Shown here piece by piece: positions 26,125-35,011 of a stretch of 64,000 nt of DNA. The notes below the pieces were generated by a model. That model saw only the letters and a program-made list of their open reading frames with translations, had not been told where the DNA came from and searched no databases. A program made the position numbers and the translations under genes. The DNA is taken from positions 1,860,001-1,924,000 of the forward strand of contig NZ_FSRC01000001.1 in NCBI RefSeq assembly GCF_900129785.1. The letters are read 5' to 3'. Position 1 is the stretch's first letter. Each line of letters begins with the position of its first letter. Source of the DNA: Algoriphagus halophilus (lineage in GTDB: Bacteria > Bacteroidota > Bacteroidia > Cytophagales > Cyclobacteriaceae).

Positions 26125-26262
26125 ATGATACTACTTGATGTTTTCAGTTCACCAATTGCATTTGGAGCACAAACTTTTCTATTGATAGTTTGCGTATTAA
26201 TCGGTCTAGGCGCAGGAATTTCTGCAATTGACGTGAAAAGTACTTTTTCAAAAAAGAAGTAA
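26125..26262 (+). CDS. Small single-pass membrane protein
   Basis: The ORF can be opened at a TTG at 26080, but the ATG at 26125 gives a compact 45-residue protein. A short N-terminus is followed by a hydrophobic helix (IAFGAQTFLLIVCVLIGLGA) and a tail of mixed charge ending in SKKK, consistent with the positive-inside rule. It follows the hyperacidic ORF by 89 bases and ends 21 bases before a strong plus-strand terminator, which supports transcription of this stretch. No family recognised; it could be a spurious ORF. Confidence 0.45.
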   Translation: MILLDVFSSPIAFGAQTFLLIVCVLIGLGAGISAIDVKSTFSKKK

Positions 26263-26283
26263 TCTAAACATAGCATATATTAG

Positions 26284-26310
26284 AAAGGAGGTTTTTGACC
26301 TCCTTTTTTT
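26284..26310 (+). terminator. Intrinsic terminator after the two small ORFs
   Basis: AAAGGAGGT (26284-26292) and ACCTCCTTT (26298-26306) form a perfect 9-bp stem followed by T's to 26310. On the other strand the T-tract is interrupted, so it serves mainly plus-strand transcripts. Confidence 0.88.
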
Positions 26311-26324
26311 ATGCCATTACTTTT

Positions 26325-27416
26325 TTAAATCAATTCTATACTTCCTGAGACTTTCTCTAAATGTTTTTTAGCTGTTTCCCTAAAATCACTTTTTCGAAAA
26401 TCTAAATCTGGAAGTTGATAAACGCTGGTAAAGCCTGCATTCATGGCTTCCTCGCCAGATGTAATCAGAAAAATGGGTTTGTTATATTTTTGAGCTAATT
26501 TCATTAATTCAAAACAGGCCTTTCCCGATTTTGACTGTTCGTCATATCTTCCCTCACCAGTGATCACGAAATCAGCTTTTTCCAGCTTTTTTTCCAAACC
26601 AATTTGATGAAAGAAATAGGTGGCTCCAGTTTCAATCTTGGTTTCAAAAAAGCCAGAAAGTCCAGCTGCAATTCCTCCTGCTGCACCAAACCCAGGCTTG
26701 TCCTGAAATGAAAGATTTGATTTGCTGTACATCATTCCCAACAATACAGCACATTGATTTTCAAAGTGGGATATATCCTCTCTTTTGAGGCCTTTTTGAG
26801 GTCCAAATACAGGAATAGCCCCATCAGCCCCCCCAAATCTATTCTTAACATCACAGAGACATGTAAATCCCACTTTCGGGGTTTTGGGGCTTTTTTGTAT
26901 ATGCTTAATTCTAAATAAAAAGTCCTTAGAAAATGGAACAAGGCTCCTTCCATTGGCATCCAAAAACTGAATACCCAAGGCTTGTAATATCCCAATTCCT
27001 AAATCAATGGTTGCGCTCCCACCTAAACCTAAAATGATCTCTTTGGCCCCATTGGAAATTGCATGTTGGATCACTTGCCCCGTCCCATATGTTGAACTCA
27101 CTTTTATATCCAATTCATTTGCTGGAAGTTGTCCTAAACCAGAATAGGTAGAAACATCTATATAAGCTTTGATTCCCTCTTGGTAATAGGTTCCAAGTAC
27201 AGGCTTTCCAACTGCATTAAGACAAAAATAGGAAACTGGGGTTAAGCCTAGAGAAAAACCCAATAACTGGCAGGTTCCATCTCCCCCATCTCCAATAGGA
27301 ATCATCTGAACTGAAGCATTGGGATGACGAGAACGAATTGAAGATGCAATTATTTCTCCTGCTTCAATCGCAGAAAGGGTACCTTTGAAAGCGTTTGGAG
27401 CAATGAGAACATTCAC
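26325..27416 (-). CDS. Glycerate kinase (GarK/GlxK family)
   Basis: The 363-residue product matches the type-1 glycerate kinase family: the opening MNVLIAPNAFKGTLSAIEAGEII, then IPIGDGGDGTCQLLG, EIILGLGGSATIDLGIGILQALG, the GFGAAGGIAAGL loop and the ITGEGRYDEQSKSGKACFEL block. It phosphorylates glycerate with ATP. The start is a GTG, three bases after the symporter stop; a stop codon two triplets upstream in the same frame excludes any earlier start. Coupling to an AGCS symporter suggests use of an amino acid or organic acid that feeds into glycerate, such as serine, as an inference. Confidence 0.93.
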   Translation of the reverse strand: MNVLIAPNAFKGTLSAIEAGEIIASSIRSRHPNASVQMIPIGDGGDGTCQLLGFSLGLTPVSYFCLNAVGKPVLGTYYQEGIKAYIDVSTYSGLGQLPANELDIKVSSTYGTGQVIQHAISNGAKEIILGLGGSATIDLGIGILQALGIQFLDANGRSLVPFSKDFLFRIKHIQKSPKTPKVGFTCLCDVKNRFGGADGAIPVFGPQKGLKREDISHFENQCAVLLGMMYSKSNLSFQDKPGFGAAGGIAAGLSGFFETKIETGATYFFHQIGLEKKLEKADFVITGEGRYDEQSKSGKACFELMKLAQKYNKPIFLITSGEEAMNAGFTSVYQLPDLDFRKSDFRETAKKHLEKVSGSIELI

Positions 27417-27419
27417 CTT

Positions 27420-28808
27420 TTATACATTTTTCATTCTCTTAAAATAATCCTTGGATGCCTCTTTCACTTTTGGAGCCAAGTAAATGGTTGAAATCATAGT
27501 TGGTATCGCCATGATCGCATACATGCCATCCACCAGACTGATCACCACATCCAAAGAAGCTACTGCCCCCATGACAATGGTTGCCAAATAAAAATAATTG
27601 TAATAATCAGCCTTGTCAGCTCCAAATAAATAATTGAAACATTTATGCCCGTAATAGGAATAAGTAAACATTGTCGATAAAGCAAAAATCAATACTGCAA
27701 CCATTAGCAAATATTTTCCTAATCCAGGCAAGGCCATTTCGAATGCGTTTAAGGTCAACCTTACACCATCATGTTCTGTTGTTTCCCATACTCCTGTCAG
27801 CATAATCACCAATGCAGTTAACGTACAAACCACTATCGTATCAATAAATGGCCCCAACATGGCGATCAATCCCTCTCGAATCGGTTCATTGTTTTTGGAG
27901 GCCCCATGAACCATCGGAGCTGTCCCAATTCCTGCTTCATTGGAAAAAGCTGCTCTTCTGGCACCAGTGATGATCACTGCACCCACTGCTCCACCCGCAA
28001 TTGCATTTCCTGTAAAAGCGTCTTCGATGATTTTCCAAAGCATTGAAGGGACTTCCTCTATATAGTTGAATACTATCAACAAAACTGTCACAAAATACAA
28101 GGCAACCATAAAGGGAACCATACGAGAGGCAACGGCGGCAATTCTTTTGATACCTCCTAAAATTACAATAGCTACCAAAAGCATCATGGTAACTCCTAAT
28201 ATCCAACGTGTACTTTGCCCAAGATCTATCCCACCTAATATAAATCTAGAAGTTTCTCCCCCATCCAAACCAGCAGGCATAAATATTACAGCCCTCAATA
28301 CTGCAGTCAGCTGATTGGCTTGAAAAATGGCTAATAAGCCCAATACACCGGCAGTACAGAAGATAACAGAAAGAAATTTCCACTTCTTACCCATCCCCTC
28401 TTCAATCACATACATAGGGCCACCCTGGACTTCCCCAGAAGAATCCTTCCCTCTAAACATAATGGCTAAGCTACAGGTGTAATATTTGGTGGCCATTCCT
28501 ACAAATGCCGAAACCCACATCCAAAAGATCGCGCCTGGCCCCCCCATATTGATCGCAATAGCGACGCCACTGATATTCCCTAATCCCACCGTAGCTGCAA
28601 TGGCAGAAGACAATGCCTGAAAAGAGGTAATCTGACCAGGAGCTAATTCATTGTCATACTTTCCACTGAGTAAGCGAATTGCATGGCCGATCTTTCTAAA
28701 AGGAATAAACCCAGAATGAAAAAAAAGGATCATTCCTCCTCCAAGCAACATGATTAACATTGGAGTGCCCCAAATCCAATTGCTGAAGGATATAATTAGA
28801 TCGCCCAT
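27420..28808 (-). CDS. Sodium:alanine symporter (AGCS) family transporter
   Basis: The 462-residue membrane protein has ten to eleven helices. AGCS motifs are clear: FQALSSAIAATVGLGNISGVAIAINMGGPGAIFWMW as the family signature region, GGPMYVIEEG, and RRAAFSNEAGIGTAPMVHGAS. These carriers take up alanine, glycine or serine with sodium. The gene is the first of a two-gene operon with glycerate kinase, which argues for serine or glycine as substrate, though this is not provable here. Confidence 0.92.
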   Translation of the reverse strand: MGDLIISFSNWIWGTPMLIMLLGGGMILFFHSGFIPFRKIGHAIRLLSGKYDNELAPGQITSFQALSSAIAATVGLGNISGVAIAINMGGPGAIFWMWVSAFVGMATKYYTCSLAIMFRGKDSSGEVQGGPMYVIEEGMGKKWKFLSVIFCTAGVLGLLAIFQANQLTAVLRAVIFMPAGLDGGETSRFILGGIDLGQSTRWILGVTMMLLVAIVILGGIKRIAAVASRMVPFMVALYFVTVLLIVFNYIEEVPSMLWKIIEDAFTGNAIAGGAVGAVIITGARRAAFSNEAGIGTAPMVHGASKNNEPIREGLIAMLGPFIDTIVVCTLTALVIMLTGVWETTEHDGVRLTLNAFEMALPGLGKYLLMVAVLIFALSTMFTYSYYGHKCFNYLFGADKADYYNYFYLATIVMGAVASLDVVISLVDGMYAIMAIPTMISTIYLAPKVKEASKDYFKRMKNV

Positions 28809-28913
28809 AGCGTGTGTTTTTTTTTGTGGTTTAGTAGGATTCGAATATCAAATTAATCCCGATAATAGCCCCAATTTGAGCAATATCAAAGGTATTTGAT
28901 TAAGAATGGTAAT

Positions 28914-28950
28914 AAAAAACCCGAGTGTATTTAAACTACACCCGGGTTTT
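28914..28950 (-). terminator. Intrinsic terminator of the hexosaminidase gene
   Basis: On the minus strand AAAACCCGGGTGTAG pairs, with one mismatch, with TACACTCGGGTTTTTT around a short AT loop, ending in a six-U run. It lies about 15 bases after the stop codon. Confidence 0.85.
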
Positions 28951-28965
28951 GAAGATCGAGAAATC

Positions 28966-30561
28966 TTACCAATTGACTTTTGGTGATTTGTAAAATTCAA
29001 TGCCTTTAATATCCCATCTTTTTCCCATCACAGCAATCCTGCGTTGGAAATCAGGCCAATCTCTTTTTGGAGTCGGAGTCCATGCTACCTCTGCTATGGC
29101 GGCCAATCTTGGGAATACCATGTATTCAATATCTGCTCTACTAGTAATCGTCTCCGTCCATAAAGGTGCTTCCACCCCAATCACATCAGATTTATTGATT
29201 CCATCGGCATAAGTAGCTGGGTCCCACAGGTAGGCAGAATCCAATTCTATATACGCAGCCCAATGCAATCCCAATCTACTGGTAGAATCGTATTGCATAT
29301 CCAGGTAGGCCTTCTTGGCAGGAGACATCAAAACCTGGTTTCCTTGATCTTTGGCCAATTTGGCATTTTCTGCCAAAGCCCAGAATTGAGCGATGTTCCC
29401 TTCCTTTAATTGGGTGGTGGCAATTTCATCCCATCCAATACTGGTCTTTCCATATTTCGCGGTAAGCTCCTGTACTTTCTCAACAAAATAGATATAATCG
29501 TCTTTTTCGGTAACATGGGATTCATCCCCACCAATATGAAAATACGGTCCAGGGGTAATTTCAGAGATTTCTCTAATTACATCCTCAATAAATTGATAGG
29601 TGATTTCTTTGTTAGTGGCCAGTGTACTAAAGCCTACCTCAATACCCGTATATAATTCTGCTGGTTGCGGGTTTTTATCCAAAATATCAAAATCGATTTT
29701 CCCCTCACTCATGGTACTGAAATCCCCATCTGGCAAATTCACGCCTGGGTTTAACTCACCATAAGAAGCTAAAGCGGCATTGGTATGTCCTGGCATGTCT
29801 ATTTCAGGAACGACGGTAATAAAGTTTTGAGCTGCATAGGCAACAATTTCTTTGTAATCTTCTTGGGTAAAGAATCCTCCTTCTCCTCCTCCGACTTCGG
29901 TTTTTCCTCCTATTGCAGTTAAGTTTGGCCAGGATTTAATCTCAATTCTCCATCCTTGATCATCAGTTAAATGCAAGTGCAGGTAATTTAACTTTAAGGT
30001 AGCCATCTGATCGATGTAATGCTTCACATCTTCCACTCCAAAAAAATGTCTGGCAACATCCAGCATAGAACCTCTATAGGCATAGTCCGGCTCATCCTCA
30101 ATTTTTCCTGTTGGAATTCTCCAGGACTCTTCTACCACGGAAGAATTCTCAATGGAAACAGGGAACAACTGAATGAACGTTTGAATACCATAGAAAATCC
30201 CAGCTTCTGAGCTAGCGGAAATTTTTACAGAGGAGCCATCGATGTCAAGGGTATAGTTCTCTGAATCGTCACTACCAGTAAGCACCAATTGAATATCTCC
30301 ACCTTCAGTTCCTACTGGAATTTCATATCCGGTAGCAGGCTTTAATTTAGAAGACAGAAATGATCCCAAATAGGAAAGATTAGATGAATTTCCTACCAGC
30401 TGAATAGAGGAAGAAGAGGTTAATTCAAATGCACCCGAAGAAGTTTGAATGGTGCTGGGTAAAGGAATAATGGCGGACTCGTCTAAGCTGTGAATAGGCT
30501 CTTGGCAACTGAAAACAACAGCTGACATGAGTGATAACAAGCCGAAGATAGATTTTTTCAT
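28966..30561 (-). CDS. Beta-N-acetylhexosaminidase, GH20, lipoprotein
   Basis: The 531-residue enzyme has a lipoprotein signal (lipobox VVFSC, Cys ~19). An N-terminal GH20b domain spans about 30-150, and the catalytic TIM barrel opens with YRGSMLDVARHFFGVEDVK and LHLHLTDDQGWRIEIKSWP. The catalytic Asp-Glu pair is in HIGGDESH (~345-346). Later VIGVEAPLWTETITS and the Trp-rich pocket are present. It releases terminal GlcNAc or GalNAc from chitin oligosaccharides, peptidoglycan fragments or glycans at the cell surface. It is single, divergent from a Tat oxidoreductase gene. Confidence 0.94.
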   Translation of the reverse strand: MKKSIFGLLSLMSAVVFSCQEPIHSLDESAIIPLPSTIQTSSGAFELTSSSSIQLVGNSSNLSYLGSFLSSKLKPATGYEIPVGTEGGDIQLVLTGSDDSENYTLDIDGSSVKISASSEAGIFYGIQTFIQLFPVSIENSSVVEESWRIPTGKIEDEPDYAYRGSMLDVARHFFGVEDVKHYIDQMATLKLNYLHLHLTDDQGWRIEIKSWPNLTAIGGKTEVGGGEGGFFTQEDYKEIVAYAAQNFITVVPEIDMPGHTNAALASYGELNPGVNLPDGDFSTMSEGKIDFDILDKNPQPAELYTGIEVGFSTLATNKEITYQFIEDVIREISEITPGPYFHIGGDESHVTEKDDYIYFVEKVQELTAKYGKTSIGWDEIATTQLKEGNIAQFWALAENAKLAKDQGNQVLMSPAKKAYLDMQYDSTSRLGLHWAAYIELDSAYLWDPATYADGINKSDVIGVEAPLWTETITSRADIEYMVFPRLAAIAEVAWTPTPKRDWPDFQRRIAVMGKRWDIKGIEFYKSPKVNW

Positions 30562-30618
30562 GGGTTATTAATTTGCTTAAACTTACTCTAAATTTTTAAA
30601 TATCTTAAAGCCATAAAT

Positions 30619-30635
30619 CAAATTTATTCGAATAA
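30619..30635. promoter_or_regulatory. -7 box and palindrome upstream of the hexosaminidase gene
   Basis: On the minus strand TAAATTTG (30626-30619) matches TAnnTTTG exactly, about 58 bases before the GH20 start. It overlaps the 12-bp palindrome TTATTCGAATAA at 30624-30635. No good -33 element accompanies it. The palindrome could be an operator or chance. Confidence 0.3.
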
Positions 30636-30771
30636 GAGTTTTGATAATAGCGCCTCGAAGATTAACATTGGCACCCCGTTTAAAGAAAAATATACCTACT
30701 AGCAAAAACAACTATTAAATGAGATAAGCATTTTATATTTTAATTGCTTGATATCAATAACCTAAAATTCC

Positions 30772-32229
30772 ATGAAAAAGAAGGATCAGATCTCTGCCAA
30801 CTCCCGCCGAGATTTTATGAAAACTACCACCGCAGCCTTAGCGGGATTCTATATTGTACCTAGACATGTGTTGGGTGGCCCTGGATTTATAGCTCCTAGC
30901 GATAAATTAAGAGTTGCCAGCGTAGGGGTTGGTGGAATGGGAGGCGGAGACGTGAGAGGTATTTTTTCTACCGGTAAAGTAGACATGATTGCGCTTTGTG
31001 ATGTGGATGATTCCAGAGCAAAAGGAAGTAGAGAAGCACATCCAAAGGCAGCCTACTACAAGGACTACCGTGAAATGTTGGAAAAAGAAGGCAATAATAT
31101 TGACGCGGTTTCAGTATCCACTCCGGACCATATGCATGCGGTGATCGCCATGATGGCCATGAAAATGGGAAAACATGTTTATGTACAGAAACCTTTATCC
31201 CATGATATTTATGAAGCTAGAATGCTCACTGAGGCTGCTGAAAAATACAAAGTAGTTACTCAAATGGGTAATCAGGGATCTTCAGGTGATGGTGTCAGAA
31301 AAATGGTGGAGTGGTATAATGCTGGATTAATAGGAGAAGCAACTAAAGTGTACTCCTGGACAAACCGTCCTGTATGGCCCCAGGGAATTCAATGGCCGGA
31401 CAAACCAATTGCTCCTCCTTCTGATTTGGATTGGGATTTATGGCTGGGTACTGCTCCTTATAAGGATTATGTCGGCAACTTGGTGCCATTCAACTGGAGA
31501 GGTTGGTGGGATTATGGTACAGGTGCCTTAGGGGACATGGCTTGCCATATCATGGAACCTCCTTTCAGGGTATTAGGCCTTGGCTATCCAAAATCAGCTG
31601 AAGCATCCGTAGGTTCAGTTTATGTAGGAGAGTTCCAGCGGGGTTATTTCCCAGAAAGTTGCCCTCCTTCCTCTCATATTACACTTCGATTTGATAGACC
31701 AGGCAAGGAAGATCTTGAATTCCACTGGATGGATGGAGGTATTCAACCTACCAGACCAGAGGAATTGGAAGCCAATGAGCAAATGGGAGATGGAGGAAAT
31801 GGAGTAATAATAGAGGGTACTGAAGGTAAAATGATGTGTTCAACCTATGGTATAAACCCACAATTACTTCCAACCTCAAGAACCAAAGACATACAGGTAC
31901 CAGAAACTCTGTATCGGGTGCCAAACGGAGACCGAGGACATTATGCCAACTGGGTAGATGCTTGTATCGCAGGTCATGGTTCTAAAGAATTTGATCAATT
32001 AAGCTCTCCTTTCTCTATTGCAGGTCCATTGACTGAATCTGTGTTGATGGGTAATCTTGCAATCAGAAGTTATGATTATCGAGTGGCAAGAGAAGGAGAA
32101 GAAAATCAATATGATTATCCAGGTAGAGGGATCAAATTACTTTGGGATGGTGAGAATATGAAGATTACAAATTTTGAACCGGCCAATCAATTTGTTAGGC
32201 GAAACTATCGAGGAGATTATTCCCTATAG
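30772..32229 (+). CDS. Tat-exported Gfo/Idh/MocA family oxidoreductase (second copy)
   Basis: The 485-residue protein has a twin-arginine signal (NSRRDFMKTTTAALAGFYIVP), then a Rossmann domain with RVASVGVGGMGGGDV, ALCDVDD, VSVSTPDHMHA and a YVQKPLSHD motif where the usual EKP is QKP with the Lys kept. The C-terminal half has GWWDYGTGALGDMACHIMEPPFRVL, typical of a periplasmic subgroup. It resembles the protein at 7209-8579 in layout but is clearly a different subfamily (longer, different motifs). Substrate unknown; it stands as a single gene divergent from GH20. Confidence 0.88.
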   Translation: MKKKDQISANSRRDFMKTTTAALAGFYIVPRHVLGGPGFIAPSDKLRVASVGVGGMGGGDVRGIFSTGKVDMIALCDVDDSRAKGSREAHPKAAYYKDYREMLEKEGNNIDAVSVSTPDHMHAVIAMMAMKMGKHVYVQKPLSHDIYEARMLTEAAEKYKVVTQMGNQGSSGDGVRKMVEWYNAGLIGEATKVYSWTNRPVWPQGIQWPDKPIAPPSDLDWDLWLGTAPYKDYVGNLVPFNWRGWWDYGTGALGDMACHIMEPPFRVLGLGYPKSAEASVGSVYVGEFQRGYFPESCPPSSHITLRFDRPGKEDLEFHWMDGGIQPTRPEELEANEQMGDGGNGVIIEGTEGKMMCSTYGINPQLLPTSRTKDIQVPETLYRVPNGDRGHYANWVDACIAGHGSKEFDQLSSPFSIAGPLTESVLMGNLAIRSYDYRVAREGEENQYDYPGRGIKLLWDGENMKITNFEPANQFVRRNYRGDYSL

Positions 32230-32243
32230 TACATAGGATGATT

Positions 32244-32282
32244 AAAAATGGCTTTGAGTGAATCCCTCAAAGCCATTTTTTT
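32244..32282 (+). terminator. Intrinsic terminator of the second oxidoreductase gene
   Basis: AAAAATGGCTTTGAG (32244-32258) and CTCAAAGCCATTTTT (32266-32280) form a perfect 15-bp stem with a 7-base loop and T's to 32282. The T-run touches the stop codon of the convergent OmpA-family gene, so the minus transcript also passes through it, with only a weak U-tract. Confidence 0.92.
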
Positions 32283-33939
32283 ATTGAATTACTTCTAATT
32301 CAACTCTTCGATTTTTTGATCGTCCAGCTTCTGTCGCATTGGAAGCAATCGGTCTTGTTCCTCCCCAACCTGAAATCCTTAGATTTTCAAATCCCACTCC
32401 TTTTTCTACTAAAAAATCTCTCACGCTGCCAGCTCGCTCTAGCGATAACCCCTTATTTAAACCAGGATCACCCACACTATCAGTATGCCCATTAATCCTG
32501 ATTTTTACAGATGGATTTTCTACAAGAAAGTGGGCCAACTCTGTAAGGGAAGCAACCGTTTCTGCCCCTTCCAATTCAGAGGTACCTCTTTTAAAGTTTA
32601 CATTATCTAAGAGCAACACACTTCCAGGCTCTACTTTTGTCATTAATACAACTGTCTTATCATTAGATTTTATATCACTTATTTTCAGGTACTTAGGAAA
32701 GAACCCTTCAGACATCACTTTAACTTCATCCACTCCCTTAGATTGGAGATTTGAAAGGTACATGGAATCTATTTTATTGACAGGCTTTTCTATTTCTCCT
32801 TCTTTCAAAAGAATGGTAAAATCCAGTCGCTTGTTATTCTTAGCATCAATTACCAACCAAGCTATTGGGGGTTCTTTTTCCTCAACGGTAGGCTTCGTGT
32901 TATCCAATTGACTCAGTTGTATTTCAGCTTTTCCGATAGCTGTTCTAGGGAAAATAGGACTGATGGAATCCGAGGTATTGGCAACAGGCATCGCTTCGGA
33001 AACTGACTGTTTAGGAGGTAAGATGGCAGGTGGTGCAGGAGAAAATTCTTGAGGGGTTTCCAAGGGAACAATGGTCTCAAAAGTCATCAAATCAGCAAAA
33101 CCATCACTATTGGTGGTACTGGACCAAACCACTTCTGTATCAGAAATAAAGGTTACGGATACTTCCGAGCCTCTAGAACTGATTTGTTCCCACTTGATCG
33201 GTTTACTCCAGTCTTTCCATTCATCTCCAGTCTTTTTGGCAATAAAAATATCTTTCCCTTCCGCTCCTTCATGCATATTTGAAGAAAAATACAACAATTG
33301 CTTTTCCGGGTTATAATAAGGACTCATCTCCTGCCCTTTGGTATTGATGGCAGATCCTAAGTTGACTGGAATAGACCAATCTATTACCCCAGTTTTTTCA
33401 CTCACGAAAATATCCTCGTTTCCATAGCTGTCAGTTCTTTTTCCCGACAAAAAAATTAATTTTCCTCCTTGTGCAACCCTTCCCAGCAGCTGTCCCTGAA
33501 GGTCTTCTAGTCCCGGAAAATTTACCTGTCGTAAAAAATTCCAATCCGTTCCAAACTTGGAATATTGGTACATTCCATTCCTTCCTGACCCTTTATGATA
33601 GACCAATAAGGTCAAGGCATCTTCCAAGCCCAATGCAAAATCGTAGCCATCTGTGCTTAAATCGGCCCGGTGAATGGCTTCTTCCCACTCCCCTTTTTCA
33701 TTCTTTTTGGTCATCCAAATATCTCCTGGATCAGTCACCCCTCCGAGATTATTTGGATGAAAAGCTCTACTAAACAATAGCACATTATCTCCAATCCACA
33801 CCGGATTTTGGTCATCCTGTGGACTATTGGCACCCGAAAGAGATTTCAACTCCTGAGCTAAACCAGTAGCTATAGTAAAACAAAAAGCAAGTAGCATCAT
33901 GCCACTTGCTTTTAGGTATGTCTCTATTTTTCTATTCAT
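32281..33939 (-). CDS. OmpA family protein with PD40 beta-propeller repeats
   Basis: The 552-residue protein has a Sec signal (residues 1-28, ending in GLAQ). Four to five PD40/WD40-like repeats span about 35-280 (for example SPYYNPEKQLLYFSSNMHEG and SEVSVTFISDTEVVWSS). A Pro-rich linker and an unassigned middle domain follow, and the C-terminal OmpA peptidoglycan-binding domain is at about 440-552 (FKRGTSELEGAE, then INGHTDSVGDPGLNKGLSLERA and NRRVELEVI). Such proteins sit in the outer membrane or periplasm and tie it to the wall. It starts 2 bases after the stop of the deoxyhypusine-synthase-like gene, so they form an operon. Confidence 0.9.
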   Translation of the reverse strand: MNRKIETYLKASGMMLLAFCFTIATGLAQELKSLSGANSPQDDQNPVWIGDNVLLFSRAFHPNNLGGVTDPGDIWMTKKNEKGEWEEAIHRADLSTDGYDFALGLEDALTLLVYHKGSGRNGMYQYSKFGTDWNFLRQVNFPGLEDLQGQLLGRVAQGGKLIFLSGKRTDSYGNEDIFVSEKTGVIDWSIPVNLGSAINTKGQEMSPYYNPEKQLLYFSSNMHEGAEGKDIFIAKKTGDEWKDWSKPIKWEQISSRGSEVSVTFISDTEVVWSSTTNSDGFADLMTFETIVPLETPQEFSPAPPAILPPKQSVSEAMPVANTSDSISPIFPRTAIGKAEIQLSQLDNTKPTVEEKEPPIAWLVIDAKNNKRLDFTILLKEGEIEKPVNKIDSMYLSNLQSKGVDEVKVMSEGFFPKYLKISDIKSNDKTVVLMTKVEPGSVLLLDNVNFKRGTSELEGAETVASLTELAHFLVENPSVKIRINGHTDSVGDPGLNKGLSLERAGSVRDFLVEKGVGFENLRISGWGGTRPIASNATEAGRSKNRRVELEVIQ

Positions 33940-33941
33940 TA

Positions 33942-34913
33942 CTATTGACCCAAAACGATGGCAAATACCAGCGGGGCCACAATGGTTGCATCAGACTCAA
34001 TAATGTACTTTGGTGTCTCCATCCCCAATTTGCCCCAAGTGATTTTTTCATTTGGAACAGCTCCAGAATAAGAACCATAAGAAGTGGTAGAATCAGAAAT
34101 CTGACAGAAATATCCCCAAAGAGGGACATTCTCTCTTTGCAAATCCTGATGCAACATCGGAACCACGCAAATAGGGAAATCTCCTGCAATTCCCCCGCCA
34201 ATTTGGAAAAATCCAATGGTACTTTCATCAGTTGCGGTATTGGTATACCAATCAGCAAGGTAAATCATATACTGAATTCCGGTTTTAACGGTATGGACAT
34301 TTTTAATGTCTCCGGAAATCACATGGCCAGCAAACATGTTACCTAAAGTAGAATCTTCCCATCCCGGAACAATAATCGGCAAGTTTTTCTTAGCTGCTTC
34401 CAACAACCAACTATCCTTTGGATCAATTTGATAATATTGTTCCAATTTTCCAGAAAGTAAAATTTTATAGAAAAACTCATGTGGAAAATAAGCTTCACCT
34501 GCCTGGTCTGCCTTCTCCCATTCTTCCAAAATCACGTTTTCAATTCTCCGCATGGCTTCCATTTCTGGAATACAAGTGTCAGTAACACGGTTCATATGAC
34601 GCTCTACCAAATCCTGTTCTTGAGCTGGTGTCAATTCCCGATAATTTGGAATCCTCTCGTAATAATCATGCGCAACCAGGTTAAAAACATCTTCTTCCAA
34701 GTTGGCTCCTGTACAGGTGATAATTTGGACTTTATCCTGACGGATCATCTCTGCTAGGGAAATACCCAATTCAGCAGTAGACATCGCACCGGCAAGCGTA
34801 ATCATCATTTTACCACCGTTATCAAGATGGGATTTGTATCCTTCCGCAGCATCAATTAAGGCCGCAGCATTAAAATGACGGTAATTGTGTTTTAAAAATT
34901 CCGTGATTTTCAT
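33942..34913 (-). CDS. Deoxyhypusine synthase family protein
   Basis: The 323-residue protein matches the deoxyhypusine synthase fold with motifs LAGAMSTAELGISLAEMI, ITCTGANLEEDVFNLVAHDYYE, VPGWEDSTLGNMFAGHVISGD and IGGGIAGDFPICVVPML. The active-site Lys region SGAVPNEKITWGKLG retains the Lys of the WGK motif. Bacteria lack eIF5A, the substrate of the eukaryotic enzyme; some bacterial homologues are known to make homospermidine or related polyamines from spermidine, which is the likeliest role. It is cytoplasmic, first gene of a two-gene operon with an OmpA-family protein, an unexpected partner. Confidence 0.9.
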   Translation of the reverse strand: MKITEFLKHNYRHFNAAALIDAAEGYKSHLDNGGKMMITLAGAMSTAELGISLAEMIRQDKVQIITCTGANLEEDVFNLVAHDYYERIPNYRELTPAQEQDLVERHMNRVTDTCIPEMEAMRRIENVILEEWEKADQAGEAYFPHEFFYKILLSGKLEQYYQIDPKDSWLLEAAKKNLPIIVPGWEDSTLGNMFAGHVISGDIKNVHTVKTGIQYMIYLADWYTNTATDESTIGFFQIGGGIAGDFPICVVPMLHQDLQRENVPLWGYFCQISDSTTSYGSYSGAVPNEKITWGKLGMETPKYIIESDATIVAPLVFAIVLGQ

Positions 34914-34961
34914 TCGTTCATAGTTTCATTAGAGCCCTAAAATTACCTAAAATTTCAGCAC

Positions 34962-34988
34962 AAAAAAACCCGGGCTTTGCCGGGTTTT
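34962..34988 (-). terminator. Intrinsic terminator of the OmpH-like gene
   Basis: AAAACCCGG (34965-34973) and CCGGGTTTT (34980-34988) pair perfectly. On the minus strand seven U's follow (A's at 34962-34968). It lies about 23 bases after the stop codon. Confidence 0.88.
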
Positions 34989-35011
34989 AAAATATCAAAA
35001 TGTGCCTGTTA

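Noticed and set aside
32339..32911. 190-residue plus-strand ORF
   Set aside because: It lies entirely inside the OmpA/PD40 gene on the other strand, is Ser/Leu-rich with no recognisable domain, and the minus-strand protein has full OmpA motifs.
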